From positions 59,248 through 123,247 of the forward strand of contig CAJTNI010000001.1 of assembly GCA_910577945.1 (NCBI GenBank): 64,000 bases of DNA. The letters run 5' to 3'. Position 1 is the stretch's first letter. Every line of letters starts with the position of its first letter. A program made the translations under genes and the position numbers. The notes beneath the pieces are model-generated. The model did not search any database, was not told the origin of the DNA, and worked only from the letters and a program-made list of their open reading frames with translations. This document shows, piece after piece, positions 8,220-16,687 of the stretch. The DNA comes from an uncultured Christensenella sp. Its GTDB lineage: Bacteria; Bacillota; Clostridia; Christensenellales; Pumilibacteraceae.

Positions 8220-9725
8220 ATGTCAATTTCGGCTATATGCTCGCATTGTAAAAAAACAATAAGCGTGGATAAACGCCCGAATTTGTCGTGCCCCGAATGC
8301 GGCGGTTTTGTCAACCTGTTGATTTTACAACGTCACGGCTTGATTATAGACAAAGACACGGAAAAGGCGGAGCTTGCCGCCGCCACCGATTATTTTAAAA
8401 ACGCCGAGTTTTTGGGCGCGTCGGAGCATTTCAAAAAGGCATTAAAGGCAAACAAAAATTCGTACATAGCGCAGTATTTTGTCAATATTTGCGAAATATA
8501 TTTGAACGAGACGGGCGACGTAGACGTAATAGAATGTGCGGTAAACGCAGTGTGCGCTGCGCTCAAACTTATGACGCGGGCGGGAATTAAGCTTGACGAA
8601 AAGCAGCGGTTCGTAACCGCAATGCTCGGCGAAATTAAAATCATTATCGTAAACAGTCTAAACTCGTACGACGAGCTGTACGATTACGATATCGCCGAAT
8701 ATCGCGCAAAGATAATATCCGAGCTGAAAAAGGCTTTGGCATTGTTCAATACGGACGGCGAAGCGATGATGATTTATCTGCCGAACGTGTCGCGCAATAT
8801 GCTGGAAATAGCCGATACGGCTATCGCGCTGTGCCATAAAGCCGTACAGACCGTCGCTATCGGCGCGGAGCTTTACCATCCGACCTCTACGGAATATTCG
8901 GCGTTGACTGCGCTGTGCAACGAGTTTAACGCATACGCCGTTTCTATGTCCAACGACTACGACATGCGCAAATACGTGCCCGATTTTACGCAGTGCGATT
9001 TGCTCAACGAGAACGTAGAGAGCCGTTTGCAAAAGTTCGACGCGGCGAATAAATCCAATGCGAAAAAGTATTTGGTGGGCGATATCGACGAGTACAATTC
9101 GATACTGAAAGACTGCGAAAAAGCGGTGGAATTTATTTATCGCGTGTGCTTTAAGTCTATGTGCGACACCGCCAATGCGGAAAGGCATCGCTTGCTTTTG
9201 GCGGGCTTGCGGTTTGCCGTCAGGCTTATTACGCCGCGGATTGTCGCAATCGATAAAAAACGCGTGCAGCTTTTTATAGGCAATAACGTAGAGGTGGAGG
9301 AGCTGTGCGGCGTTGTTACGCAATTTTTGCAGGCGGTCAGCCAAAACGGGAACTCCGTCGCCGCGCAAGCCGTTTTGCGCGAGTATTACGCGCGACTGTA
9401 CGACGCTTTGGATGCGTATTTTACGCCCGAGCACGAACGGTATTCCAAACGCTTCAATAAGATTAAATCCGATAACAGCGGCGAATATGCGTTTTACGAG
9501 CGGTTCATGTTTGCATGCGCGATTTGCGCCGCGCCGTCGCTGACAGATTACATAAAGTACGTTTACAAGGACAAAAACCGCGCGCGGCTTGTTAAGCTGT
9601 GCAAAGCAGCCGCGGAGGCGTTTTTGCTGCTACGCGATTACGACGTTGCGGCGTTGGAGCAGTCGAATTTTCACCGTCCGATTTTGGACGTATACAATTC
9701 GGTTATGCGCGAAACGGGCGCGTGA
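8220..9725 (+). CDS. Zinc-ribbon protein of unknown function
   Basis: 501-aa protein that I do not recognise. The N-terminus has a two-CxxC zinc ribbon: CSHC near residue 7 and CPEC about 20 residues later. A short repeat-like helical stretch follows (YFKNAEFLGASEHFKKALK, resembling one TPR hairpin), then a long predominantly alpha-helical, soluble chain with no further motif. No signal peptide or membrane segment. I chose ATG 8220 over an earlier in-frame ATG at 8124 because GGGAGGA lies upstream and the zinc ribbon starts right after it. The gene stands alone between a terminator and a dipeptidase with its own promoter. Clostridial zinc-ribbon plus TPR proteins often act as scaffolds, but that is inference. 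Confidence 0.75.
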   Translation: MSISAICSHCKKTISVDKRPNLSCPECGGFVNLLILQRHGLIIDKDTEKAELAAATDYFKNAEFLGASEHFKKALKANKNSYIAQYFVNICEIYLNETGDVDVIECAVNAVCAALKLMTRAGIKLDEKQRFVTAMLGEIKIIIVNSLNSYDELYDYDIAEYRAKIISELKKALALFNTDGEAMMIYLPNVSRNMLEIADTAIALCHKAVQTVAIGAELYHPTSTEYSALTALCNEFNAYAVSMSNDYDMRKYVPDFTQCDLLNENVESRLQKFDAANKSNAKKYLVGDIDEYNSILKDCEKAVEFIYRVCFKSMCDTANAERHRLLLAGLRFAVRLITPRIVAIDKKRVQLFIGNNVEVEELCGVVTQFLQAVSQNGNSVAAQAVLREYYARLYDALDAYFTPEHERYSKRFNKIKSDNSGEYAFYERFMFACAICAAPSLTDYIKYVYKDKNRARLVKLCKAAAEAFLLLRDYDVAALEQSNFHRPILDVYNSVMRETGA

Positions 9726-9746
9726 TAATTTTAAGCGCGCTACGCA

Positions 9747-9757
9747 TATAATAGCCT
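9747..9757 (+). promoter_or_regulatory. -10 box 5 nt before the M19 dipeptidase start
   Basis: A perfect TATAAT at 9747-9752 is followed by only 5 nt (AGCCT) before the ATG at 9758, and no Shine-Dalgarno sequence exists. The -35 region is weak (GTGATA 9722-9727, 19-bp spacer). A transcript from this box would start at or just inside the start codon, hence leaderless. Confidence 0.5.
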
Positions 9758-10552
9758 ATGATATTCGACTTACACAACGATTTTCCTACAAAGCTTCCGC
9801 CCGATAAGTTCGGCGAATACTGCCGCGACGCGCAAACTACGATTACGGCGGCGATATGGACGACGGAGCTCGAAAATGCGCGCGTACGGCTTGCCGAAAC
9901 GGTCAAAGCCTTGCGCGGCGACGCCAAATGCCGACGCATGCCGATAGCCGTCGAGGACCTGGGGTTCTTGTACGAGGGCGGAGCGTATAAAACGTTCGAC
10001 TATTCCGATTTCGCGTATTGCTCGCTTACCTGGAACTACGACAACGGTTTTGCGGGCGGCGCGCTCGACGCGGGCGGCTTGACCGACGCGGGGCGCGAGC
10101 TCATAGAGCTAATGAACGGAAAATGCGCAATCGACCTCGCGCACCTTAACAAAAAGAGCTTTTATGCGGCGTTGGAGCACGCGCAGCGTCCGTGCTGCTC
10201 GCATACGGGCTTTAACGAGCACCCGCGCAGCTTGGACGACGCTCAGGTGCGCGAGCTGTTGGCAAGGCGCGCGCCGATAGGGCTTTGTACGGTCACGGCG
10301 ATTTGCGGTGCGGACGGCTTTTCGCGGTTCGTCGCCGTCATAGACGGGTTTGTGCAAAAGTACGGGCAGGACGGAGTAGATTGCTTGGCTTTCGGCTCGG
10401 ACTTTAACGGTTCTACCGATATTCCCGCCGACGTATGCGATTACGCCGCTTTGGACAGCGTCGGGTTTGAACTTATTCGGCTCGGGTACGACTGCGAGTC
10501 CGTCGATAAGATAAAATACCGAAACGCCGCTCGGTTATGCGGCAGAGGATGA
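9758..10552 (+). CDS. Membrane dipeptidase-like metallopeptidase, family M19
   Basis: Zinc-dependent dipeptidase (renal dipeptidase family). Metal ligands are visible: DLHND (His6, Asp8), the bridging acid region VEDLGFLYEGG, the histidines of DLAHLN and CCSHTGF, and FGSDFNG near the C-terminus. 264 aa is short for the family (often above 300), mainly because of compact loops; all core motifs remain, so it is probably active. No signal peptide, so it acts in the cytoplasm. purB follows 4 nt downstream, likely on the same mRNA. Confidence 0.86.
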   Translation: MIFDLHNDFPTKLPPDKFGEYCRDAQTTITAAIWTTELENARVRLAETVKALRGDAKCRRMPIAVEDLGFLYEGGAYKTFDYSDFAYCSLTWNYDNGFAGGALDAGGLTDAGRELIELMNGKCAIDLAHLNKKSFYAALEHAQRPCCSHTGFNEHPRSLDDAQVRELLARRAPIGLCTVTAICGADGFSRFVAVIDGFVQKYGQDGVDCLAFGSDFNGSTDIPADVCDYAALDSVGFELIRLGYDCESVDKIKYRNAARLCGRG

Positions 10553-10556
10553 CATC

Positions 10557-11987
10557 ATGAAGAAAGACGTTTACGAAAATCCGTTGATTACGCGTTATGC
10601 GGACAGAAAGCTTGCGGAAATCTTTTCCGACGATTACAAGTTCAAGCTGTGGCGCAGGCTGTGGATTGCGCTCGCTGAAAGCGAAAAAGAACTCGGCTTG
10701 GACATATCGGACGCGCAAATCGCCGAAATGAAAAAGTTCGCCGACGATATAAATTACGAGTTTGCCGAAAAAGAGGAAAAAATCGTGCGGCACGACGTTA
10801 TGGCGCACGTGCACGCGTTCGGCGAGCAGGCGAAAAAGGCAAAGCCGATTATTCACTTGGGCGCGACCAGCTGTTACGTTACGGACAACGCCGAGCTAAT
10901 ACAGATTTACGACGCGCTCAAAGTGGTCAAGCAAAAAATGCTCACCGTCATGGACAAGCTGCGCGCGTTCGCTTTGCAGTACAAAAATTTGCCAGTGCTC
11001 GGTTATACGCATTTGCAGCCCGCGCAGCTTACCACGCTCGGCAAGCGCGCCACGCTGTGGTTGTACGACTTGTATTTGGACTATTGCGACCTTACGCAGC
11101 TTATGAACAATTACAAGCTGCGCGGCGTTAAGGGCACTACCGGCACGCAAGCAAGCTTTCTGTCGCTGTTCGACGGCGACGGCGAAAAGGTCAAAAAGCT
11201 GCAAAAGTCGGTCGTTGAAAAAATGGGCTTTAAGCACGTGTTTGCGGTCAGCGGGCAGACGTATACGCGCAAGTTCGATTATCAGGTGACTTCGTTGCTG
11301 TCGCAGATAGCGCAAAGCGCGTACAAGTTTGCCAACGATATGCGAATTATGCAGTCGTTCAAAGAGGTGGAAGAGCCGTTCGAAAAGACGCAAATCGGTT
11401 CGTCGGCTATGGCTTATAAGCGCAATCCCATGCGTAGTGAGCGTATTTGCGCGCTTGCGCGGTTCGTAGAGTCCATACCGCTCAACGAGGCGGTGACGGC
11501 GTCCACGCAATGGTTCGAGCGCACGCTCGACGACAGCGCGAACAAGCGGCTTACCATTCCGCAGGCGTTTCTCGCTTTGGACGGCGTACTCAATATTTAT
11601 ATCAATATCACAGACAACATGGTCGTGTATCCCAACGTCATTGCGCGGCGCATAAACGACGAGCTGCCGTTTATGGCGACCGAGGAAATTTTGATGGAAT
11701 GCGTAAAAGCGGGTGGCGACAGGCAGGAGCTACACGAGGCAATCAGACGGCACTCTATGGAGAGCGCGCGGGCGGTCAAAGAGCGCGGCGAGCGCAACGA
11801 CCTAATCGACAGAATAAAAGCCGACGACAAGTTTGCGGCGGTAAAGAACAATATAGACGGAATATTGCGCCCCGAAAACTTTATCGGGCGCGCCGCCGAA
11901 CAGGTAGACGACTTTTTGGCGGAGTGCATCGACCCGTTGTTCAAAGCCGAAAAATACACGCCGTTTACGCCCGATATCAAGGTGTAA
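10557..11987 (+). CDS. purB: Adenylosuccinate lyase
   Basis: Cleaves SAICAR to AICAR and adenylosuccinate to AMP in purine synthesis. The fumarase/aspartase superfamily signature SSAMAYKRNPMRSE is present near residue 282, with HLGATSCYVTDN around 100 and GYTHLQPAQLTT around 147. 476 aa is normal for the longer PurB type. GAGG upstream of the ATG serves as ribosome binding site. The gene ends in a hairpin at 12001-12025. Confidence 0.96.
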   Translation: MKKDVYENPLITRYADRKLAEIFSDDYKFKLWRRLWIALAESEKELGLDISDAQIAEMKKFADDINYEFAEKEEKIVRHDVMAHVHAFGEQAKKAKPIIHLGATSCYVTDNAELIQIYDALKVVKQKMLTVMDKLRAFALQYKNLPVLGYTHLQPAQLTTLGKRATLWLYDLYLDYCDLTQLMNNYKLRGVKGTTGTQASFLSLFDGDGEKVKKLQKSVVEKMGFKHVFAVSGQTYTRKFDYQVTSLLSQIAQSAYKFANDMRIMQSFKEVEEPFEKTQIGSSAMAYKRNPMRSERICALARFVESIPLNEAVTASTQWFERTLDDSANKRLTIPQAFLALDGVLNIYINITDNMVVYPNVIARRINDELPFMATEEILMECVKAGGDRQELHEAIRRHSMESARAVKERGERNDLIDRIKADDKFAAVKNNIDGILRPENFIGRAAEQVDDFLAECIDPLFKAEKYTPFTPDIKV

Positions 11988-12000
11988 TAATAAAAAATAC

Positions 12001-12036
12001 AGAGCGCGACAGCAATTCGCGCTCTATATTTTTTTG
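12001..12036. terminator. Bidirectional terminator between purB and the DUF5131 gene
   Basis: AGAGCGCGA (12001-12009) pairs perfectly with TCGCGCTCT (12017-12025). Downstream on + is ATATTTTTTT; on the minus strand the hairpin is followed by GTATTTTTTATT. The right arm overlaps the last bases and stop codon of the minus-strand gene ending at 12024, so one structure can serve both converging genes. Confidence 0.82.
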
Positions 12037-12752
12037 AGTATTTCCATGCCTTTTTTGGCTTGCGAGTATTCGTCGCGGTGTTTTATCGCGTAATGCTTTC
12101 CGTTCATTACGAAATTCGCGCCCGTTTGGTGAAAATCGAATTTTACGCCGTATTTTTTGCAGGACGAATAAATATTCTTAATCCAATCGAAATCGCAAAC
12201 TCGCGCGTTTGCGTACGATTCGCCGCCGACGGAAACCATGTCGATTTTGCCTGTCGCCAAATATTCGTCCAAGTCGATATTTTCCAAAATCGGCGCGGCA
12301 AACACGTATTTTCGCACGGCTTTGGCGGTTAAAAGATAGGGCAAGCGTTCGTCGGCTTTTTGTTGATTTTCGCACGACACGGCAAGGCTGACGTTGTTGT
12401 AGCCGTCGTTCCAATCGGGCGGCAGGCATTCCGCAAAACGGTGTACGCGTTTTGTACAAATCAAAAAATCCACGTCGGGGCGCTGCTTGATTATTTCCCA
12501 CGCCTCCGCGCGCCATTCGTCGGCGTTTTCTATGAAAAAGTCGGACGTAAAGCACGTAGCGACAGAGCCCGACGGCAGCTTGTAATTTCCGTGCCTGTCG
12601 CGTTTGAGCGGCAAATCGAAATTTGTTTTGGAGCGCGTTATAACGCTTGCATCGCGGTCGCGCAAGCCGTCCAAATAGTATACGAAACAGTTCGCACAGC
12701 CTGCGCTGCAACGTTTGCAGCCGTGCCACGGATTCCACAATAGCTTGCTCAT
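12024..12752 (-). CDS. DUF5131 (phage Gp37/Gp68-like) protein
   Basis: 242-aa protein of the DUF5131 family, first noticed in phages and biochemically uncharacterised. The N-terminus has WNPWHGCKRCSAGCANCF, with Cys12, Cys15, Cys19 and Cys22 arranged as CxxCxxxCxxC, suggesting an iron-sulfur cluster in a radical-SAM-like barrel. VDFLICTKR, NVSLAVSCENQQKADERL and SVGGES are family motifs. No phage gene is nearby. A TTGTTA-17-TAAAAT promoter ends 6 nt before the ATG with no Shine-Dalgarno site, predicting a leaderless mRNA. It diverges from the Sel1-repeat gene. Confidence 0.85.
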   Translation of the reverse strand: MSKLLWNPWHGCKRCSAGCANCFVYYLDGLRDRDASVITRSKTNFDLPLKRDRHGNYKLPSGSVATCFTSDFFIENADEWRAEAWEIIKQRPDVDFLICTKRVHRFAECLPPDWNDGYNNVSLAVSCENQQKADERLPYLLTAKAVRKYVFAAPILENIDLDEYLATGKIDMVSVGGESYANARVCDFDWIKNIYSSCKKYGVKFDFHQTGANFVMNGKHYAIKHRDEYSQAKKGMEILKKI

Positions 12753-12758
12753 TCGTTT

Positions 12759-12787
12759 ATTTTAGCATACTGCAAGCGCTATAACAA
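12759..12787 (-). promoter_or_regulatory. Promoter of the DUF5131 gene, predicted leaderless start
   Basis: On the minus strand TTGTTA (12787-12782), a 17-bp spacer and TAAAAT (12764-12759). The A of the start codon is at 12752, seven positions after the -10 box, exactly where transcription would begin. The six bases between (AAACGA) hold no Shine-Dalgarno site. Confidence 0.7.
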
Positions 12788-12807
12788 GCGTTATATATGC
12801 GTAAATT

Positions 12808-12867
12808 TGATAAAGTTGTAATTTTAATTGACAATATATGATAAATTATGATAAAATTTGTGATAAA
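12808..12867 (+). promoter_or_regulatory. Promoter of the Sel1 gene with four TGATAAA repeats
   Basis: TTGACA (12828-12833) and TAAAAT (12852-12857, 18-bp spacer) give a good sigma-A promoter, and GGGAGAAGG precedes the ATG at 12894. Four direct TGATAAA copies lie at 12808-12814, 12839-12845, 12849-12855 and 12861-12867. The last three are 10 and 12 bp apart, close to one helical turn, and cover the spacer, -10 box and start region. That is operator-like, though the AT-rich context raises the chance rate. Confidence 0.6.
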
Positions 12868-12893
12868 TAAAAGTTTGTATAAAGGGAGAAGGT

Positions 12894-15623
12894 ATGAATA
12901 TAAACGTTCTAAGGACCATAGGAACTCACGTACTTAACATATGCGGGAAGATAATTAATTTCTCGCTTGTTAATATACCTATTTTCGGGGATATTATTTC
13001 AAATATTTCAATAGAGGCTTTTAATGGGATTATATCTAAGTACAAATATAAAAACGACTTGAAAGCGGTTTTACTAAATGTAGATAATCTCTCGCAAGAT
13101 GCGAATATAGGTAACAAACTCAATAATATTTTAATGGAATTAGTCGTACCAAAAGACGTTGATTTGACGGAAAAGCAGAGAAAGAAATTTGAAAAAATGT
13201 ATTCCAAGTCATTATGTGATTATGCCGTCGGTCGTAAGTTAAGCGGGCAGAAAGTGGATAAATATCTTACAAATTCCAAAACATTTAATAATTTGTCGGA
13301 TAACGAAAAAAGGTATATCGTTAATGCCGTCGAAGCGTTGATTCAAATTTATATAAAGGAACAATTTGATAATTTGGAACCTAACGAAAGGGTGCTGGCT
13401 GCGGCGATAAACGAAAGTATTTCTCATGGTATAGAAAATTTGGAAAGTATACTACAAAATATGAGTGAGCAAAATGCGGAGTATCATAAGGAAGTTTTAG
13501 ATAAACTTAGTCAGCTCAATAAGCGCATGGATAAGCTTTTGGGTTCGGGCGAAAATGACGGGGTTGAAGAAAAAACAAGTCAAGAATATTTAGTCGATTT
13601 TGAAGAGATTGAATTAAACGGTGCAGATTTAGGAAATTTGTTTAAACGAGCAATGAATGACGATGCAGAAGCCGAATTTAAATTGGCGCAATGCTACTTT
13701 AAAGGCGAATTAGTTGCTAAAAGCGAAAGCAATGCGGTCGAATATTATATAAAATCCGCTCAACACGGTAACGCGATGGCGTTATATAATCTTGGATTGT
13801 GCGCGGAGTATGGCATTTCTTTGGAAAAGGATGAGGCGCGGGCGTTTGGGTATTATATGTCCGCTTCCTTGGCAGAAAACGCGAAAGCGCAATATAAATT
13901 AGCCGAATGTTACTTATATGGAACAGGAGTAGATTACGACAAAGAAGAGGCTGAAAAATGGTATGAAAAAGCTGCGCAACATGGCAACAGCAAGGCGCAA
14001 GCTGCGTTAGGTTCGATTTACTTTACGCGAGACGATAGAAAAAACGACAAAGAAATGATACGGCTACTGTCTGCGGCTGCTGAAAAAGGGGAGACGCTTG
14101 CTATTTTTATGTTGGCAAGGTGTTACGAACTCGGCAGGGGAATCGAGCAGAGTATTTCTAAGTCTTATGACTTTTATAAACGTGCCGCAGATAATGGGGA
14201 CGATGACGCTATGTTTATGATAGGTATGTTTCATTTCTCGGGCATTTTTGTGGTGCAGGATTTAGAGCAGGCGTTTAAGTGGTTCAATTTTTCGGCAGAA
14301 AATGGAAACGGTAGTGGGCAGGCGTATGCTGGATTATTGTATTTACGCGGCATGGGTGTTGAATTCGACGAGGATAAGGGCTGGAATTTGATAAATAAGT
14401 CTGTCGCTCAGGATAATCTATATGGCAACGGTATAATGGCAATATGCAAATCTGAGGGAGTTGGTTGTAAGGTTGACCCCCATTCGGCGTTTTATTTTTC
14501 GCAACGCGCGGCGAGGCAAGGAAATGTCGAAGCTCTTTATTATTTAGGGGTATTCTATATCAGAGGGTTTGGTTGTGAGGAGGACACTCAAAAAGGTATC
14601 GGTTACATAATAAGTGCGGCGCTTAAAAATTGCGTTCTCGCAACTATGCATTTAGAGCAGATATATAACTCGGAAAGCTTGCCGTCGAGGTTTAAAAAGT
14701 ATATAGATGTCAACTATTATCAAGTAAGGAATATTGATTGCGAAACCGAAAACCTGAAATGTCAAGCCGAGCGTACAATAATCGGAACAACCAAAGAAAA
14801 AGCGGAAACAGGCGATGCAATAATGCAATGTCAGTATGCTATATTCTTGATAAACGGAATTGGCGTCGATAAGGATATCGACAAGGGCATAGAATTGCTT
14901 AAAGCAGCAAAAGCCCAGGACTGTTTACAAGCCTATGCTTATTTGTCTAATTGCTATTTTCAAGGAATAGGTGTCGAAAAAGACGAGGAGGAGGCTCTGA
15001 AATTAGCCGAATATGCGGCGGCGAAGGGAGATACGACAGCACAGGATTTTTTGGCTCAATTTCTCGATGCCCTTAATTGTACGTTGAATGATGAAAACAA
15101 ATCAAAAAGCGCGTTTGAAAAATTGTTATGGTTGGCTGAAAAAGGGAATAAAAAGGCTCAATATTATGTCGGGTATTGCTATTTGAAAGGGCGTGGCACT
15201 GATGAAAATAAGGCAGATGCCTTTAAATGGTTTTTAAAAGCAGCCAATCAGGGCGAAAAGGATGCACAATATTTTTTAGCAAAGTGTTATGAAACGGGAT
15301 GCGGGATTCATAAAGACCGTATTAAAGCGGTAATTTGGTATGCTAAGGCGGCTGAAAAGGGTGACGAGTATGCTGAATTCAAGTTGGGCGAAATGTTCTC
15401 TCATGGTGATTCGATAGCCGTTGAGTTTTACATGCATGCTGCGCTTAATGGGATGACGATGGCTAAATATGCGCTGGGTTATTGCTTGGAGTTCGGTAAG
15501 GGGATAGAAATCAATCTCAATGAGGCGTTAAAGTGGTATAAAGAAGCCTTCGAAGGTAACATAAGTGCCGCACAAGAAGCGATAGCCAGGGTGGAAGAAA
15601 AAATTAAGAATAATTTTTCATAG
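12894..15623 (+). CDS. Large Sel1-repeat protein with an unknown helical N-terminal module
   Basis: 909-aa protein. From about residue 254 to the end I count about 17 Sel1-like repeats of roughly 36 residues (for example ALYNLGLCAEYG, AQYKLAECYLYGTGV, AQYYVGYCYLKGRG), forming a solenoid that usually binds protein partners. One less regular stretch near residues 600-640 interrupts them. Residues 1-240 contain no repeats: a hydrophobic patch (FSLVNIPIFGDIISN), an alpha-helical region and a coiled-coil-like segment (YHKEVLDKLSQLNKRMDKLL). I recognise no enzymatic motif. The gene is much more AT-rich than its neighbours and uses AAA/ATA/TTA codons freely, which suggests acquisition by transfer. 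Such domain layouts occur in bacterial signalling and defence proteins, but a role here is inference. Confidence 0.88.
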   Translation: MNINVLRTIGTHVLNICGKIINFSLVNIPIFGDIISNISIEAFNGIISKYKYKNDLKAVLLNVDNLSQDANIGNKLNNILMELVVPKDVDLTEKQRKKFEKMYSKSLCDYAVGRKLSGQKVDKYLTNSKTFNNLSDNEKRYIVNAVEALIQIYIKEQFDNLEPNERVLAAAINESISHGIENLESILQNMSEQNAEYHKEVLDKLSQLNKRMDKLLGSGENDGVEEKTSQEYLVDFEEIELNGADLGNLFKRAMNDDAEAEFKLAQCYFKGELVAKSESNAVEYYIKSAQHGNAMALYNLGLCAEYGISLEKDEARAFGYYMSASLAENAKAQYKLAECYLYGTGVDYDKEEAEKWYEKAAQHGNSKAQAALGSIYFTRDDRKNDKEMIRLLSAAAEKGETLAIFMLARCYELGRGIEQSISKSYDFYKRAADNGDDDAMFMIGMFHFSGIFVVQDLEQAFKWFNFSAENGNGSGQAYAGLLYLRGMGVEFDEDKGWNLINKSVAQDNLYGNGIMAICKSEGVGCKVDPHSAFYFSQRAARQGNVEALYYLGVFYIRGFGCEEDTQKGIGYIISAALKNCVLATMHLEQIYNSESLPSRFKKYIDVNYYQVRNIDCETENLKCQAERTIIGTTKEKAETGDAIMQCQYAIFLINGIGVDKDIDKGIELLKAAKAQDCLQAYAYLSNCYFQGIGVEKDEEEALKLAEYAAAKGDTTAQDFLAQFLDALNCTLNDENKSKSAFEKLLWLAEKGNKKAQYYVGYCYLKGRGTDENKADAFKWFLKAANQGEKDAQYFLAKCYETGCGIHKDRIKAVIWYAKAAEKGDEYAEFKLGEMFSHGDSIAVEFYMHAALNGMTMAKYALGYCLEFGKGIEINLNEALKWYKEAFEGNISAAQEAIARVEEKIKNNFS

Positions 15624-15755
15624 GACGGATATAGAATTTTCGATATAAATACAAAAAGTCCCTAAACCGTCACAAAAGAAACTTAACGTATAGCAATTTA
15701 CGGTGTAATATATATACGTCGAATATACCGAATTTTTCGATAGCGGGAGCGCGAT
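15624..15755 (+). promoter_or_regulatory. Candidate promoter of the sucrose genes
   Basis: TTAACG (15683-15688), a 17-bp spacer and TAATAT (15706-15711) form a plausible promoter for the fructokinase gene. The near-repeat GAATTTTCGATA / GAATTTTTCGATA occurs on both sides (around 15632 and 15730). No terminator for the Sel1 gene is visible in this gap. Confidence 0.45.
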
Positions 15756-16670
15756 ATGGTTTTGTGCGTGGGCGAAATTCTCGTGGATATGATTGGAGCT
15801 AAAACCGCCTATGGCGTGTGCTTCGAGCGGCGCGCGGGCGGCGCGCCGTTCAACGTGGCGTGCGCGGTAAAAAAGCTGGGCGGACAGGCTCGGTTTTACG
15901 GGTGCGTAGGCGACGATGCGGTCGGCGATTTTTTGATAGATTTCGCGGCGTCGCGCGGCTTGGACGGGCGTAGCATAGCGCGCGATTACGCTCGCAATAC
16001 GACCATGGCGTTTGTGGAATTGGATGATGCGGGCGAGCGGTCGTTTTGCTTTTACAGAAAAAACACCGCCGACGCGCATTTGCCGCATATTCCCGACGAG
16101 CAAATACGGCGCGCCGATATAATTCATATCGGGTCGCTCATGCTGTCCGAGTCGCACGGCGTCGAATACGCCGTCACGCTTGCGGAGCGTGCGCACAGGC
16201 TCGCTAAGCGCGTAAGCTTCGACGTAAATTACCGCGGAGACGTATTCGGGAGCGCCGACGGCGCGCTTGCCGCATATAAGGCGGTTTTGGAAATTGCCGA
16301 TATAATCAAGCTTTCCGAGGACGAGGTGAGTATTTTTACCGAAGAGTATGTAGAAAAAAGCTTACGCGACAAGCTTGTCGTAATATCGCTCGGCGCGCAC
16401 GGCAGCGAGTGGCGGTATAATCGCCGCAAAAGCATAGTGCCTACGGTAAAGGTCGCGCCCGTAGATACGACGGGCGCTGGCGACGCTTTTTTCGGCGGAG
16501 TGCTGGTTAAGCTCGACGGCGTGCACAACTGCGAATACAGCGACGAAATTCTCGACGCAGCGCTTGCGTTCGGCAATGCCTGCGGCGCGCTGACTACTCT
16601 CGGACGCGGCGCAATCGACGCGCTGCCCGATATAGACGACATAGCGCGCGTTCTTGCGGCGCGAAAATAA
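15756..16670 (+). CDS. scrK: PfkB-family sugar kinase, likely fructokinase
   Basis: Phosphorylates fructose with ATP. The N-terminal LCVGEILVDMIG, the PfkB signature GGAPFNVACAVKKLGG and the C-terminal TTGAGDAFFGG, with the catalytic Asp near residue 240, are all present. 304 aa is typical. The GH32 hydrolase 17 bp downstream releases fructose or fructose with glucose-6-phosphate, so fructose is the likely substrate. GGGAG serves as ribosome binding site. No sugar transporter is encoded next to it. Confidence 0.88.
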   Translation: MVLCVGEILVDMIGAKTAYGVCFERRAGGAPFNVACAVKKLGGQARFYGCVGDDAVGDFLIDFAASRGLDGRSIARDYARNTTMAFVELDDAGERSFCFYRKNTADAHLPHIPDEQIRRADIIHIGSLMLSESHGVEYAVTLAERAHRLAKRVSFDVNYRGDVFGSADGALAAYKAVLEIADIIKLSEDEVSIFTEEYVEKSLRDKLVVISLGAHGSEWRYNRRKSIVPTVKVAPVDTTGAGDAFFGGVLVKLDGVHNCEYSDEILDAALAFGNACGALTTLGRGAIDALPDIDDIARVLAARK

Positions 16671-16687
16671 ATATAAGGGAGCGGAAA

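Noticed and set aside
12808..12867. TGATAAA repeats as plasmid iterons or origin
   Set aside because: No replication initiator gene nearby; the repeats overlap a promoter, so a regulatory role fits better.
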